Assembly: GCF_004745525.1 (NCBI RefSeq)
Contig: NZ_RKLY01000017.1
Coordinates: 1 to 59,808 of the forward strand
Length of the DNA stretch: 59,808 bases
From: Companilactobacillus suantsaicola
GTDB taxonomy: Bacteria; Bacillota; Bacilli; Lactobacillales; Lactobacillaceae
Direction: 5' to 3'
The position numbers were made by a program, and so were the translations under genes. Within the stretch, counting starts at the first letter, position 1, and the number at the start of each line of letters is the position of its first letter. Positions 26,338-35,438 of this stretch are shown here, piece after piece. The notes below the pieces were generated by a model. The model was not told where the DNA came from. It searched no databases and was given only the letters and a program-made list of their open reading frames with translations.

Positions 26338-27813
26338 TTATTTTAAATATTTTTGCCAATCATCGACTTCTTTAAATGAAGCCCGGATGAATTGGTCTTT
26401 CATATCAAATGGTACGGTACCATCGATAATTGTCTTCGAGCTCATACCACGAACACGGATGGATTTAGGATCGTATTCAGGTCGTTCGGAAGGATCAAGT
26501 GGGTGATTTCTCATTCCAGGTAACACCATAATATCTTTGTCCCCTTGGAACCTAGTATTCATTGTCCAAACGACATCATTCATATCAAAAATATCAACAT
26601 CTTCATCAACCAAGAAGACGGTCTTTAATTCCTTGAAAGCGGACAAGGCTAAGATAGCAGCTTGTCTTTGGATCCCTTCATCAGCCTCATTATCCTTGTG
26701 GATTTGCATAATAGTCATCAACTTACCACCACCTGCTGGAGGATTATATACGTTGACAACTTTTCCAGGAATCGCCTTGTCGACTAATTCGAGGATACTT
26801 GCTTCAGTCGGAATTCCGGCCATCGAAACATGCTCTTCACTAGGTCCGATTGTTGTTTGCATGATAGGATTATCTTTTCGGTGCGTGATGGCTTTAACTT
26901 TGACAACATTAACTGCTGGATTAGCGTCACCATTATAACCTGGGAACTCAGGCATAGCTTTGCCAGTGTTAGTATTAATATCCTCTTGCATAGTTTGATT
27001 AGGCATGATCTCAGCTTCAATTACGAACTCAGCTCTAGCAATCGCCTTTTCATCGATCGTTTTGGCAGCGACTAATTGCACAGCTTGATTACGCAAAGCA
27101 CCCGCAATATTCAACTCGTCATAGCCAAGTGGAGTTGTAGGTGGCTCAAAAGTTGCCCCGATGGTAATAGCAGGGTCCAAACCAATGTTGATCGTGATTG
27201 GCATTGGCTTATTCAACTTTTCAAATTGTTTTTGGAAATGTCCAATGTGACGACCACCAGGCATGATGTACATCCCAATCGTATCTTTATCTTCCAAAAC
27301 CATGCGATGAATTGTCACATCAGTCATCGTCTTATCAGGATCTGAACCTAAAACTAAGCCCATAGTAATGTAAGGACCGGCATCGTATTCAGTATTAGTT
27401 GGTGCTGGTAAAATTTTTCTAATATCAAAATCTTTATCAGTTGCTTTATGCACAACTTCTTGAACAGGAGCTTCGTCAGAATTTACTACTACTGGGGCAA
27501 CTGGATGTTCAACTGAATCCTTTAACAAGCGGCCCAAAGTTTTGTAGTCATGATGTAAAATCAAACCGTCACGCTTACGACTAGCCATCGCACCGATAAA
27601 TACTCGTGAGCCCGGGAAACCTTTGACATTGTTAAACATCATCGCAGGTCCTTCTTTGGTTGGACGCTTAACCGTACCACCGGCACCGATGTAGCGGTAA
27701 ACTCCAGAAAGTTCTGCATCAGGATCTACTTCAACATCAGTTTCATGATATTGACCAGGTGCTTGTTTTAATTCATCAATAACTTTTCTTAAATCATATA
27801 GTTGCTCAGACAT
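26338..27813 (-). CDS. lpdC: UbiD-family decarboxylase, gallate decarboxylase large subunit (LpdC-like)
   Basis: This 491-residue prenyl-FMN-dependent enzyme probably converts gallate (and possibly protocatechuate) to pyrogallol (or catechol) and CO2. The N-terminus closely follows LpdC of L. plantarum as I remember it (YHETDVEVDPDAELSGVYRY, then GPAMMFNNVKGFPGSRVF). Length and order with UbiX also fit. GAGGAGGGC lies upstream of the ATG. It has its own promoter, separated from the tannase gene by a terminator. Other aromatic acid decarboxylases of this family are possible, but the adjacent tannase favours gallate. Confidence 0.9.
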   Translation of the reverse strand: MSEQLYDLRKVIDELKQAPGQYHETDVEVDPDAELSGVYRYIGAGGTVKRPTKEGPAMMFNNVKGFPGSRVFIGAMASRKRDGLILHHDYKTLGRLLKDSVEHPVAPVVVNSDEAPVQEVVHKATDKDFDIRKILPAPTNTEYDAGPYITMGLVLGSDPDKTMTDVTIHRMVLEDKDTIGMYIMPGGRHIGHFQKQFEKLNKPMPITINIGLDPAITIGATFEPPTTPLGYDELNIAGALRNQAVQLVAAKTIDEKAIARAEFVIEAEIMPNQTMQEDINTNTGKAMPEFPGYNGDANPAVNVVKVKAITHRKDNPIMQTTIGPSEEHVSMAGIPTEASILELVDKAIPGKVVNVYNPPAGGGKLMTIMQIHKDNEADEGIQRQAAILALSAFKELKTVFLVDEDVDIFDMNDVVWTMNTRFQGDKDIMVLPGMRNHPLDPSERPEYDPKSIRVRGMSSKTIIDGTVPFDMKDQFIRASFKEVDDWQKYLK

Positions 27814-27843
27814 TGTTTGCCCTCCTCTTTCTTATCAGTGATC

Positions 27844-27873
27844 ATTATAGGGGTGACAACATTGGTGGAACAA
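27844..27873 (-). promoter_or_regulatory. Promoter of the lpdC-lpdB-lpdD operon
   Basis: On the minus strand TTGTTC and TATAAT are separated by 18 bases, about 30 bases upstream of the lpdC start codon. Confidence 0.55.
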
Positions 27874-27884
27874 TTCAAGTTAAC

Positions 27885-27915
27885 TAAAAAAGCATTCCAT
27901 AATGGAATGCTTTTT
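27885..27915 (-). terminator. Terminator after the tannase gene
   Basis: AAAAAGCATTCCAT and its complement form a perfect stem with T5, overlapping the tannase stop codon by two bases. It isolates the tannase transcript from lpdC. Confidence 0.85.
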
Positions 27916-29296
27916 ATTTGGCACAAATTTTATCGATCCAACTGAAGAGATCACGTAAATCATAATCCCCACTGTGCGGCGTATTCCAAGGCATGGCAAA
28001 ATCAACTTGATAACCGGCATTTTTCAAAGTCGTCGCCAAAATCACCGGAATAGCAAACGAAGTATCACGATCACTTGCCCCATGACGAATCCGCCAATAT
28101 TGAGCAGTTTTCGCTTTTCCAATGTAAGTCAGCGGATTAACAGCTTTTACCGTCTTTTCATCAGCCAGTTGTGAAGTAACTTTTGAGTGCTCTTGGGAGA
28201 AAGTAGTGAAGTGCTTACTGTCAATTGTCCCATCACCGAACAAATTAGGCTCTGGATTCTTCATTTCTAAATCATCAAAAGCCGGAACACTCTTCATTCT
28301 AGTAATGAAATGTAAATACTTTGACCAATCTAAATCAGTCACTACCTCATTTTCTACTTTGACACCAGAATCTTTTGAAACAGCCTTACCTTCATCAAGT
28401 GCTTTTTGAGCTGATTGCTTAATAAAGTATTTTACGTAATTTAAAAATGAACCTTGTCCATCATTATCTAAAGTGAGCTCTGTTTGATCAACCGTTAAAT
28501 GTAAGGAATTCAGATAAGTAATGAATTCTTGTTTCAATTCAGCAGACATCTCCATTTCTTCAGGAGTAAAGGTTCCGGTCGCATCTTCAAAAACCGGTGG
28601 CTGTCCGGGTGCACCATCTTTAACAAAAATTTTTCGTTGCCAAGTATTAATACCGCTAAATTCCCACTCATAAGCGGCATCCGCGTTTTCCAAGTTATGG
28701 ATTGGGCAGTAAACACTAGCTGCAAAGATCTTGTCTGATTCAGTTGCCGCACCAAGATTTTTTAAGAATGGCTCAAAGTACGCATCGTCTCCAGAAGTCC
28801 CAATCGCAGCCGAAGTGGCACCGCCAGCACTCGTCCCATTAGTAATAATTTTGTTCGTATCACCAGGAATTAAATCCTGATTATGTCTGATGTAACGAAT
28901 CGCTGCCTTCATATCGACTAAAAAAGCAGGGGCTTTTCCAATATTTTCCCCCTCAGCTGTCAACGTTCGCCCACGTAAGCCAGCTGAAATCACCACATAA
29001 CCGTGGTTTAATGCAGCAATGATAGTCTTTTGACTACTAGGATAAGTTTTATTTCCCGGATAATCTCTAGGACCGGGCATATAACCACCAATCGTATTGG
29101 GCATAAAAATCGGGGCCGTATCTTTGTCGTAACCATTAACGATTCCCTCGTGAAAATATGCCAGTGGGACAAAAATATTCAACTTTTGAATTTCTGAAAC
29201 CGGCTTTTCAACATAAGTTACATCCCGAAATTCCCGATATAACAAGCCTGTTTCTAATTTCTGATCATCAAATTTACTCTCATCTAGTCTTAACAT
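27914..29296 (-). CDS. tanB: Tannase (tannin acylhydrolase), intracellular lactobacillar type
   Basis: This 460-residue alpha/beta-hydrolase cleaves gallate esters of tannins. It lacks a signal peptide. The N-terminal half carries PIFMPNTIGGYMPGP, then the nucleophile elbow NGTSAGGATSA with Ser156 from this start. The end carries WRIRHGASDRDTSFAIPV and PWNTPHSGDYDLRDLFSW, where the catalytic Asp and His of L. plantarum tannase lie. The start is the ATG at 29296 with GGAGG five bases upstream, and the TTG four codons earlier overlaps that site. Adjacent gallate decarboxylase genes suggest one pathway. The naming follows L. plantarum usage and could differ. Confidence 0.88.
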   Translation of the reverse strand: MLRLDESKFDDQKLETGLLYREFRDVTYVEKPVSEIQKLNIFVPLAYFHEGIVNGYDKDTAPIFMPNTIGGYMPGPRDYPGNKTYPSSQKTIIAALNHGYVVISAGLRGRTLTAEGENIGKAPAFLVDMKAAIRYIRHNQDLIPGDTNKIITNGTSAGGATSAAIGTSGDDAYFEPFLKNLGAATESDKIFAASVYCPIHNLENADAAYEWEFSGINTWQRKIFVKDGAPGQPPVFEDATGTFTPEEMEMSAELKQEFITYLNSLHLTVDQTELTLDNDGQGSFLNYVKYFIKQSAQKALDEGKAVSKDSGVKVENEVVTDLDWSKYLHFITRMKSVPAFDDLEMKNPEPNLFGDGTIDSKHFTTFSQEHSKVTSQLADEKTVKAVNPLTYIGKAKTAQYWRIRHGASDRDTSFAIPVILATTLKNAGYQVDFAMPWNTPHSGDYDLRDLFSWIDKICAK

Positions 29297-29357
29297 AGCT
29301 ACCTCCAATTGACTTCAGTCTACTGAAATTCTTCAGAGATAAAAATGCCATTTTAGC

Positions 29358-30227
29358 TTAAAAAATGTCAAATCCTGCTTTTTGCTGTTCTAATTTATAC
29401 TGATACGGAGTCATCCCCAGATTCTTTTTAAAGGCCGTATTCATCGCTTTAACATTGCTGAAACCGGTTTTTAGGGCAATCCGGGTCATAGTCAAATCAG
29501 TATTTTGAATAGTTTGTCGAGCATGTGCCAAACGAATACCCGTTAAATACGCTTGTGGTGTCTGACCGGTTATTTGTTTAAAAAGATGGCTAAAATAGCT
29601 TTTCGACAATTTTACTTGTTCAGCTAAGTCTTCAAGTTTGACTTGATACATATAGTTGTCACCTAACCATTCGAGTGACTGTTTAATGTAGTCGATACGA
29701 TTACTAGCATAATTGTTAAAAGCTAATTTATCAGGTTGCGAAAAATCTTTGAATAAGACTCCCAAAATGGCGTAAACTAAGCCAATTTTTTCCGTCCGCA
29801 AAAAGGTATCATCCTCACAGCGTAAAATTTTAGTCAGTTCGTCAAAGAGATTGACTAAAAATAAATAGCGTTGATCACTAGGTTCAAAAATCCGATTCTG
29901 AATTCGAAAATCAAATTTATTTATATTCAATTTATCTAACAACGCCAAAGGAATCATCAAAGTTATCGCGATACGCTTTTCATCTTTCGGCAATGTCAAT
30001 CCGTGAACTTGATAAGGATTGACACAGACAATTTCACCTTTTTTTTGGTTAAAGGTCTTTCCGTCAAGATAGAAGTTTTGATTTTGACTATTCACAACAT
30101 AGTCGATTTCATACGTATCATGCCAATGAGGCAAAATCATTTGTTTATTGGGATTGGTCTGCAGACGACAGCCAAACGGCAATCGTTGGTCATTAGGGAC
30201 GACCATTTCAAATTTTTCTTCTGTCAT
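29358..30227 (-). CDS. AraC-family transcriptional regulator
   Basis: This 289-residue regulator has an N-terminal cupin ligand-binding domain (about 1-160, with LPHWHDTYEIDYVV). Two C-terminal helix-turn-helix motifs span about 190-285 (LEDLAEQVKLSKSYFSHLFK, then IALKTGFSNVKAMNTAFKK). It sits immediately upstream of tannase on the same strand and is a plausible activator of it. Its start codon overlaps the helicase stop codon (ATGA), so the two are translated together. Confidence 0.88.
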   Translation of the reverse strand: MTEEKFEMVVPNDQRLPFGCRLQTNPNKQMILPHWHDTYEIDYVVNSQNQNFYLDGKTFNQKKGEIVCVNPYQVHGLTLPKDEKRIAITLMIPLALLDKLNINKFDFRIQNRIFEPSDQRYLFLVNLFDELTKILRCEDDTFLRTEKIGLVYAILGVLFKDFSQPDKLAFNNYASNRIDYIKQSLEWLGDNYMYQVKLEDLAEQVKLSKSYFSHLFKQITGQTPQAYLTGIRLAHARQTIQNTDLTMTRIALKTGFSNVKAMNTAFKKNLGMTPYQYKLEQQKAGFDIF

Positions 30228-32476
30228 TTTTTCTTCTTTTTAGGCAATTCCAAATCAAATACTAACGGGTTGGAATCTGGCGCTATTCTTAAATTCAACT
30301 CTTTTTGAGCTCGCGTGACACCAACATACAAGAGTCTTCTCTCTTCTTCAATAAAGGCAGAATAGTTTTCGATTTCTTGATAGAGATCATAAAACATTTG
30401 GAACTCTTGATTTTTCTTCAAAGTCTTGTCCAAATTAATCGGATTGAAGGCATTATTATTTGTGATATCACGGTATTTTTCAACGTGGGCCGACTTTAAC
30501 GCGTTCTCTAAAAATTGGAAATTGTGATTATAAACTAATTTCCACTTAGCAATGAATTTATCCATCGCCATTTCTGGTGGGAACCAAGAATTCAACACTT
30601 TACTAGACCGGTCGACTTCTTTATCAGTCAAACCGTACAAGTAAACATATTTGAATTCCAATCCCTTAGCCTGGTGCAAAGATAGAAATTGGATACGGTT
30701 ATCTTGAACTTGTCTAGTTCGAGTTGTCAGAATCGTCTTTTTATCTTCTTCAGCCTTGAAGAAATCATCGATATTTTGATACTTCTCTAACTCTTCTTCG
30801 AGATACTTCTTAATATCGTTGACTTCATTTTTCGACATGAAATTCTTTTCTTCCATGTAATCAAAATAGCGGTCAGTCAATTTATTCGCTGCCTTGTACA
30901 AATCTTTGATCAGACTTTTACCCAACTTCTGTTTTTTCTCTGGATCGGTCGCTTCTAACATATTTTTTTTGAAACGTTGGACACTGTTGAAATAAACTTT
31001 GATTCGCTCATCGGTTCGTTTGTAAGGCGTATTAGTGGTGGCGTTGTAGTCATTAGCTAGTTGGAAAAATTGGCTGAGTTTTTCAGGAGCTTGATTTTTG
31101 ATGACCTTTTGCGTGTGATCTTTATAAGCCCGAAAGCCAATTCGGTTCGCTTGATTACTGAAATATTGATAATTGTCCTCCCAGAGCGATTTCATCAATT
31201 CAGTGATAATTTTGTAGACGATATTATTTTGCAAAATCGCCCCAATATTGTTGATATCGGCATAAATATTTTGATTAGCCAACCAGTCAGCTAAAAGCAT
31301 CCGTGAAGAATTGTAACGAACTAAAATAGCAATATCGTCGTCGTTGATTTGAGGGTCATTGATCTGTTTAACTAAGCGACGCAACATCTTTGAGTCACCA
31401 CTAAAGCCAGATTTCTTCGTACTGTAAAGAATGAATTTGCCCATATCTTTTTTACCTGACAACAATTCTTTATCGAGTCGAACGTGATTTTTTTTAATTA
31501 AAGGAATGACCCGTTTCAAAATCTTTTCACCAGTTCGATAATTAGTCGAAAGATTGTGCTTTTGGGCATCGGGTAAGAGTTTCTTGTAATTGAGAATAAA
31601 CTTGGGATTACTGCCTCTAAAGGAATAAATACTTTGATCATCGTCACCAATCACGATCAAGCGTTTCAAGGTTTCTGGACTCAACAATTGAGAAATAATT
31701 TTCCACTGCAAGTTGTCGATATCTTGGAACTCATCAATTACCGCAATTTTGAAGCGTGACATGATTTGTTGATAATACTGTAAATACTGCTTGTTTTGCA
31801 TACTCTCTAGCAACAATAATTTCATATCGTTGAAGTCGATGTAGCCATTTTCTCGTTTCAAAGTTTGATACTTTTTAATCACATCGACATAATCAGCAAA
31901 GAAATCCTCGCTGTGATTTTGACGTGAGTATTGCCCCATGACTTTGACTGCTTCTGTCAGGTTTTTGGCACCTTTAGGTAAAACTCCGTCGGTCGTCAAA
32001 TCTTGATTGATCATGTAGTCGTTTAAATCAAACATTTCTGCCAACATTTCGTCTTTAGTGATGATGTTACTAGGATGTTTGATAGTGTCGGACAAATCAC
32101 GAATGAACAAGCGATACGAGGTCAAAACTTTGGCACTGCGATATTCAGGATTCTGCAACAGTAGTTGATAAAAAAGCGCATGAAAAGTTGTGAATTTAGG
32201 ATGGCCAACATTGAGGTTTAAACCAGAATCAGACAAACGTCGGACAAAATTTTGGTAGCGTTCCCCCATGTCGATCTTTGATTTATGAGAAAAAGTTATC
32301 CCCAGGATTTCCTCTGGTGCCACTTTTTCTTCGGCTATTGCAATCAGTGCCATCAAAATAAAAATTGTCGTCTTCCCCGAACCAGCACAGGCGTTGACTA
32401 ATAATGGTTTGGTAAAGTCATTTTCTAAGATAGCAACTTGTTCATCAGAAAACTGCATCTTCAAGCCAGATTCCAT
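30224..32476 (-). CDS. UvrD/Rep-family ATP-dependent helicase
   Basis: This superfamily 1 helicase has about 750 residues from this start. Motifs are Walker A ACAGSGKTTIFI, motif II VIDEFQDIDNLQW, motif III GDDDQSIYSFRGSNP, and the late motifs LSLHQAKGLEFKYVYL and RRLLYVGVTRAQKEL. The end is lysine-rich. The true start is unsure. The frame is open from a TTG at 32551 inside the LysR gene, and this ATG and another 18 bases on (ATGCAG) both lack a good ribosome binding site. Coupling to LysR translation, whose stop is 24 bases away, is possible. Its DNA-repair role has no obvious link to the tannin genes. Confidence 0.88.
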   Translation of the reverse strand: MESGLKMQFSDEQVAILENDFTKPLLVNACAGSGKTTIFILMALIAIAEEKVAPEEILGITFSHKSKIDMGERYQNFVRRLSDSGLNLNVGHPKFTTFHALFYQLLLQNPEYRSAKVLTSYRLFIRDLSDTIKHPSNIITKDEMLAEMFDLNDYMINQDLTTDGVLPKGAKNLTEAVKVMGQYSRQNHSEDFFADYVDVIKKYQTLKRENGYIDFNDMKLLLLESMQNKQYLQYYQQIMSRFKIAVIDEFQDIDNLQWKIISQLLSPETLKRLIVIGDDDQSIYSFRGSNPKFILNYKKLLPDAQKHNLSTNYRTGEKILKRVIPLIKKNHVRLDKELLSGKKDMGKFILYSTKKSGFSGDSKMLRRLVKQINDPQINDDDIAILVRYNSSRMLLADWLANQNIYADINNIGAILQNNIVYKIITELMKSLWEDNYQYFSNQANRIGFRAYKDHTQKVIKNQAPEKLSQFFQLANDYNATTNTPYKRTDERIKVYFNSVQRFKKNMLEATDPEKKQKLGKSLIKDLYKAANKLTDRYFDYMEEKNFMSKNEVNDIKKYLEEELEKYQNIDDFFKAEEDKKTILTTRTRQVQDNRIQFLSLHQAKGLEFKYVYLYGLTDKEVDRSSKVLNSWFPPEMAMDKFIAKWKLVYNHNFQFLENALKSAHVEKYRDITNNNAFNPINLDKTLKKNQEFQMFYDLYQEIENYSAFIEEERRLLYVGVTRAQKELNLRIAPDSNPLVFDLELPKKKKK

Positions 32477-32499
32477 CAAGTCGATTATTTGTTTAGTTG

Positions 32500-33399
32500 T
32501 TAATTGGATTTTTGAATCCCCCAATCTACATTTTTTTGAACATACCGCCAAAACATCTCATTAGCGCTCGAATGTTGTCCTCGAACTCGAATAAAACTGA
32601 GATTATTTTTGACATTGTCGGTTAACGGTACCATGACAAAATCACTACTGTCGAATTTTTCCGCCGTCTTTTTCATCATCAGTGAAACGCCGAGATTGTT
32701 TTGAACCATCTGCATAATTAAATCAACTCGCGTTCCTTCATAAGTGATCTTAGGCTTGAAACCCGCCTTTTGGCAAAGTTTAATAACCGGTTGATATAAG
32801 TTGGTGCTGGGCCCTAAGATCATGAACTGGTCATTTTTTAATTGCACTAGATTTAACTTCTTTTCATTCGCTAGTGGGTGTTGTTTAGGTAGCACTGCCA
32901 CAAAATCATCAGCTTCCATAACGATTCTTTCTAAGTCCGAATCGTCAAAGTCAAAAGTTCTCGCAAAAATGATTTCACACTTACCGGCTTTTAACGAAGT
33001 CACTAAATTATAGCTTTCCTCTTCTTGCAGCTGCATGTGAACTTCGGGATGCTTTTGGAGAAATTTAGTTATCAGCGTGAAACTTTCATAACTCGGCATG
33101 GTCGGAATCGTGTGCATTTCAATCGTTAAATTCTTGGCAGCCTGGAATTCGTTGAGTGAATTCTGTAAATCAGTGTACTCAGCAATCATTTTTTTGGCGT
33201 ACGGTAAGGCAATTTCTCCTTGTGGCGTCAATTCAATTTTGCGATGAGCGCGCTTGAACAATGATACACCAAGTTCTTTTTCCAAGGCTATGACCTGTTT
33301 GGAAATATTACCTTGAGTCGTGAAGAGATTCTCGGCTGTGTCGGTATAATTGAGCGTTTTCGACAAATCGACAAAAATTTTTAACTTGTGTAAATCCAT
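32500..33399 (-). CDS. LysR-family transcriptional regulator
   Basis: This 299-residue regulator starts MDLHKLKIFVDLSKTLNYTD, a LysR winged helix continuing with TQGNISKQVIALEKELGVSLF. A periplasmic-binding-like effector domain spans about 90-295. The ATG at 33399 has GAGGTGG upstream, and seven more in-frame codons are not needed. It heads a run of seven minus-strand genes ending in lpdD. In L. plantarum a LysR protein (TanR) controls tannin genes, so this one could too, but that is only inferred. Confidence 0.88.
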   Translation of the reverse strand: MDLHKLKIFVDLSKTLNYTDTAENLFTTQGNISKQVIALEKELGVSLFKRAHRKIELTPQGEIALPYAKKMIAEYTDLQNSLNEFQAAKNLTIEMHTIPTMPSYESFTLITKFLQKHPEVHMQLQEEESYNLVTSLKAGKCEIIFARTFDFDDSDLERIVMEADDFVAVLPKQHPLANEKKLNLVQLKNDQFMILGPSTNLYQPVIKLCQKAGFKPKITYEGTRVDLIMQMVQNNLGVSLMMKKTAEKFDSSDFVMVPLTDNVKNNLSFIRVRGQHSSANEMFWRYVQKNVDWGIQKSN

Positions 33400-33511
33400 G
33401 ACTGCCACCTCATATTCCATTTTAGAATACTATATCATATTTTTTGAATTGTTAATGACGCTTCGCCAATCTAAAGTAGGATGCATTGAGTATTGAAAGG
33501 GGTATTACATT

Positions 33512-34240
33512 ATGCCAACAGGCGTTATTATCAATGCGGCCTCCGTTTTATTTGGGGGCCTTTTAGGTGGATTTATGGGCAATAAATTTACCGAACAATT
33601 CAAAAATGACATCACGCTTATCTTTGGTGTCTGTTCCATGGGTATGGGTATTTATTCCATTGCTCCAATGAAATATATGCCGGCTGTTATTTTTGCACTC
33701 GTAATCGGAACCGGAATTGGCCTTTGGATGCACTTAGGTCAATGGATCAACAAAGGTGCTGTTGAGATGCAAAAACCAATTTCTAAACTTTTCCCTAATG
33801 CTAAATCCGACATGTCACACGAAGATTTCGTTAACACATTAGTTACCGTTATCGTACTCTTTTGTGCTAGTGGAACGGGTATTTACGGAAGTTTGGACAA
33901 TGGGATGACTGGCGATACAACGATTCTGATTTCAAAATCTGTTTTGGACTTCTTTACTGCCGCAATCTTTGCCTGCAACTTAGGTTACGTGGTTTCAATC
34001 ATTGCGATTCCACAATTTATTCTCTTTTACATTTTGTTCTTATTAGCACGTTTTATTTTCCCACTAACAACACCAAACATGATTTTAGACTTCAAAGCCT
34101 GTGGTGGATTCCTGATGCTAGCGACCGGCTTTAGAATGGTCAAACTCAAGATGTTCCCAATTGCTGACATGATACCGGCGATGGTCATCATCATGCCACT
34201 CAGTTGGATCTGGGCAAACTGGTTCTTACCCTTGCTCTAG
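33512..34240 (+). CDS. DUF554 family membrane protein
   Basis: This 242-residue integral membrane protein begins MPTGVIINAASVLFGGLLGGFMG, the conserved opening of the DUF554 (YdfK-like) family. It has about seven hydrophobic segments, plus the family-typical CASGTGIYGSLDNGMTGD stretch and a C-terminal KACGGFLMLATGFRM. The function is unknown. It is divergent from lysR, with AAAGGGG upstream of the ATG. Confidence 0.88.
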   Translation: MPTGVIINAASVLFGGLLGGFMGNKFTEQFKNDITLIFGVCSMGMGIYSIAPMKYMPAVIFALVIGTGIGLWMHLGQWINKGAVEMQKPISKLFPNAKSDMSHEDFVNTLVTVIVLFCASGTGIYGSLDNGMTGDTTILISKSVLDFFTAAIFACNLGYVVSIIAIPQFILFYILFLLARFIFPLTTPNMILDFKACGGFLMLATGFRMVKLKMFPIADMIPAMVIIMPLSWIWANWFLPLL

Positions 34241-34297
34241 AGTTTTAAATAACAATTAGTTTATAATGATATATAAATATATATTAGGAGAACTAAT

Positions 34298-35107
34298 TTG
34301 AATAATATTACTGAACCTAAAATTAAACTTATCGCAACTGATATTGATGGAACTTTGTTTGATTCCAATCACGCATACAACGTTAAGCGTTTGAATGAAT
34401 ATATCGCTAAATTACATCAAAAAAACATTAAATTTGCCGTCGCTAGTGGTAACAACTTCAGCCATATGGATGAAGTCTTCGCCGAAGCTAAAGGCATCGA
34501 TGCACTAGTCGCTGAAAATGGTGCCCAGATTTTAGTCGATGGTAAAACAATTTTCGAAGATACTTTAGACCTCGACCAATTGATTGAAATTAATCAAGAA
34601 TTCAACCAACAATTGGATCTGATCAGCCTCTGTTTCTCCGGTGTTAACGGCACTTATGTCGAGTACGATTCACCACAAACTAACGATTATTACATTAATA
34701 ATTTAGTTCGAGTTGATAAAATTGCTGACATCGACGATAAAATTTTCAAAATGAACATTCGTATCGCCGACGACCAATTAGATCCAGCAGTCGATTTTAT
34801 CAATCAAAAATTTGGCGACCAAATTCATGCTGCTGTCAGCGGTTTTGGCAGCATCGACATCATTGCCCAACACATTTCAAAAGCCACCGGTTTAAAAAAA
34901 TTGTGTGATTTCTATGACATATCCTTAGACAATGTCGTTTCCTTTGGTGATAACGGCAATGATCTTGAAATGCTTGAGGAATCTGGCATTGGCGTCGCAA
35001 TGAAGAACAGTGGCAACCACATTAAACAATCAGCCGACATGGTTTCAGTGACTGATAACGATGACGATGGTGTTTTGAATACTATCGCTGAACTAGTTGA
35101 ATTATAG
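34298..35107 (+). CDS. HAD-superfamily phosphatase, Cof type (second)
   Basis: This 269-residue phosphatase has motif I ATDIDGTLFDS and motif IV GDNGNDLEMLEESG around a Cof-type cap. The start is TTG at 34298, eight bases after AGGAG. The other Cof-type gene of the window also starts with TTG. Like that gene it ends in TAG, which is also the first three bases of a hairpin element (type 2). The physiological substrate is unknown. Confidence 0.88.
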   Translation: MNNITEPKIKLIATDIDGTLFDSNHAYNVKRLNEYIAKLHQKNIKFAVASGNNFSHMDEVFAEAKGIDALVAENGAQILVDGKTIFEDTLDLDQLIEINQEFNQQLDLISLCFSGVNGTYVEYDSPQTNDYYINNLVRVDKIADIDDKIFKMNIRIADDQLDPAVDFINQKFGDQIHAAVSGFGSIDIIAQHISKATGLKKLCDFYDISLDNVVSFGDNGNDLEMLEESGIGVAMKNSGNHIKQSADMVSVTDNDDDGVLNTIAELVEL

Positions 35108-35227
35108 AGAGCGGGACAGGACATGGTCAACTCTCGAGCATTAAGGCAAATAAGCCCAGGTAATCAAAGTGCGATTACCTGGGCTTATTTGTTTTGAGCG
35201 CAAAGTTTATGTCCTGTTCCGCGTTTA
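35105..35227 (+). repeat. Stop-codon-anchored hairpin element, type 2 (copy D)
   Basis: This element starts at the TAG of the HAD gene (TAGAGAGCGGGACAGGACAT) and ends ATGTCCTGTTCCGCG, its own complement. An inner stem CAAATAAGCCCAGGTAATC pairs with its complement. CATGGTCAACT (35122-35132) also pairs with AGTTGACCATG at 35288-35298, linking it to the 83-base spacer before copy E. Confidence 0.85.
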
Positions 35228-35310
35228 TGCTGCAAATTTAGGAGTAAAAAGTAGTTATGTCCTAACCTCTATTTGTTAATATTCAAAAGTTGACCATGCT
35301 AGGTCTGACT

Positions 35311-35438
35311 GAAACGAGTTACACAAGAGCAACTCCCTCCGAGATAACAAAATTTCAGGAATCACTCGTGAAGTGCGACGAGCAATTCCTGAAATTACGT
35401 TATCCTCCGGGAGCTGAACGCTCTTGTTTCACTCTCTA
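35311..35438 (-). repeat. Stop-codon-anchored hairpin element, type 1 (copy E)
   Basis: Read on the minus strand, this element starts at the TAG stop of the nitric oxide reductase gene. It is 128 bases long, the same length as copy A at 11014-11141, and differs from it at only three positions by eye. The two copies are in inverted orientation about 24 kb apart. Confidence 0.9.
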
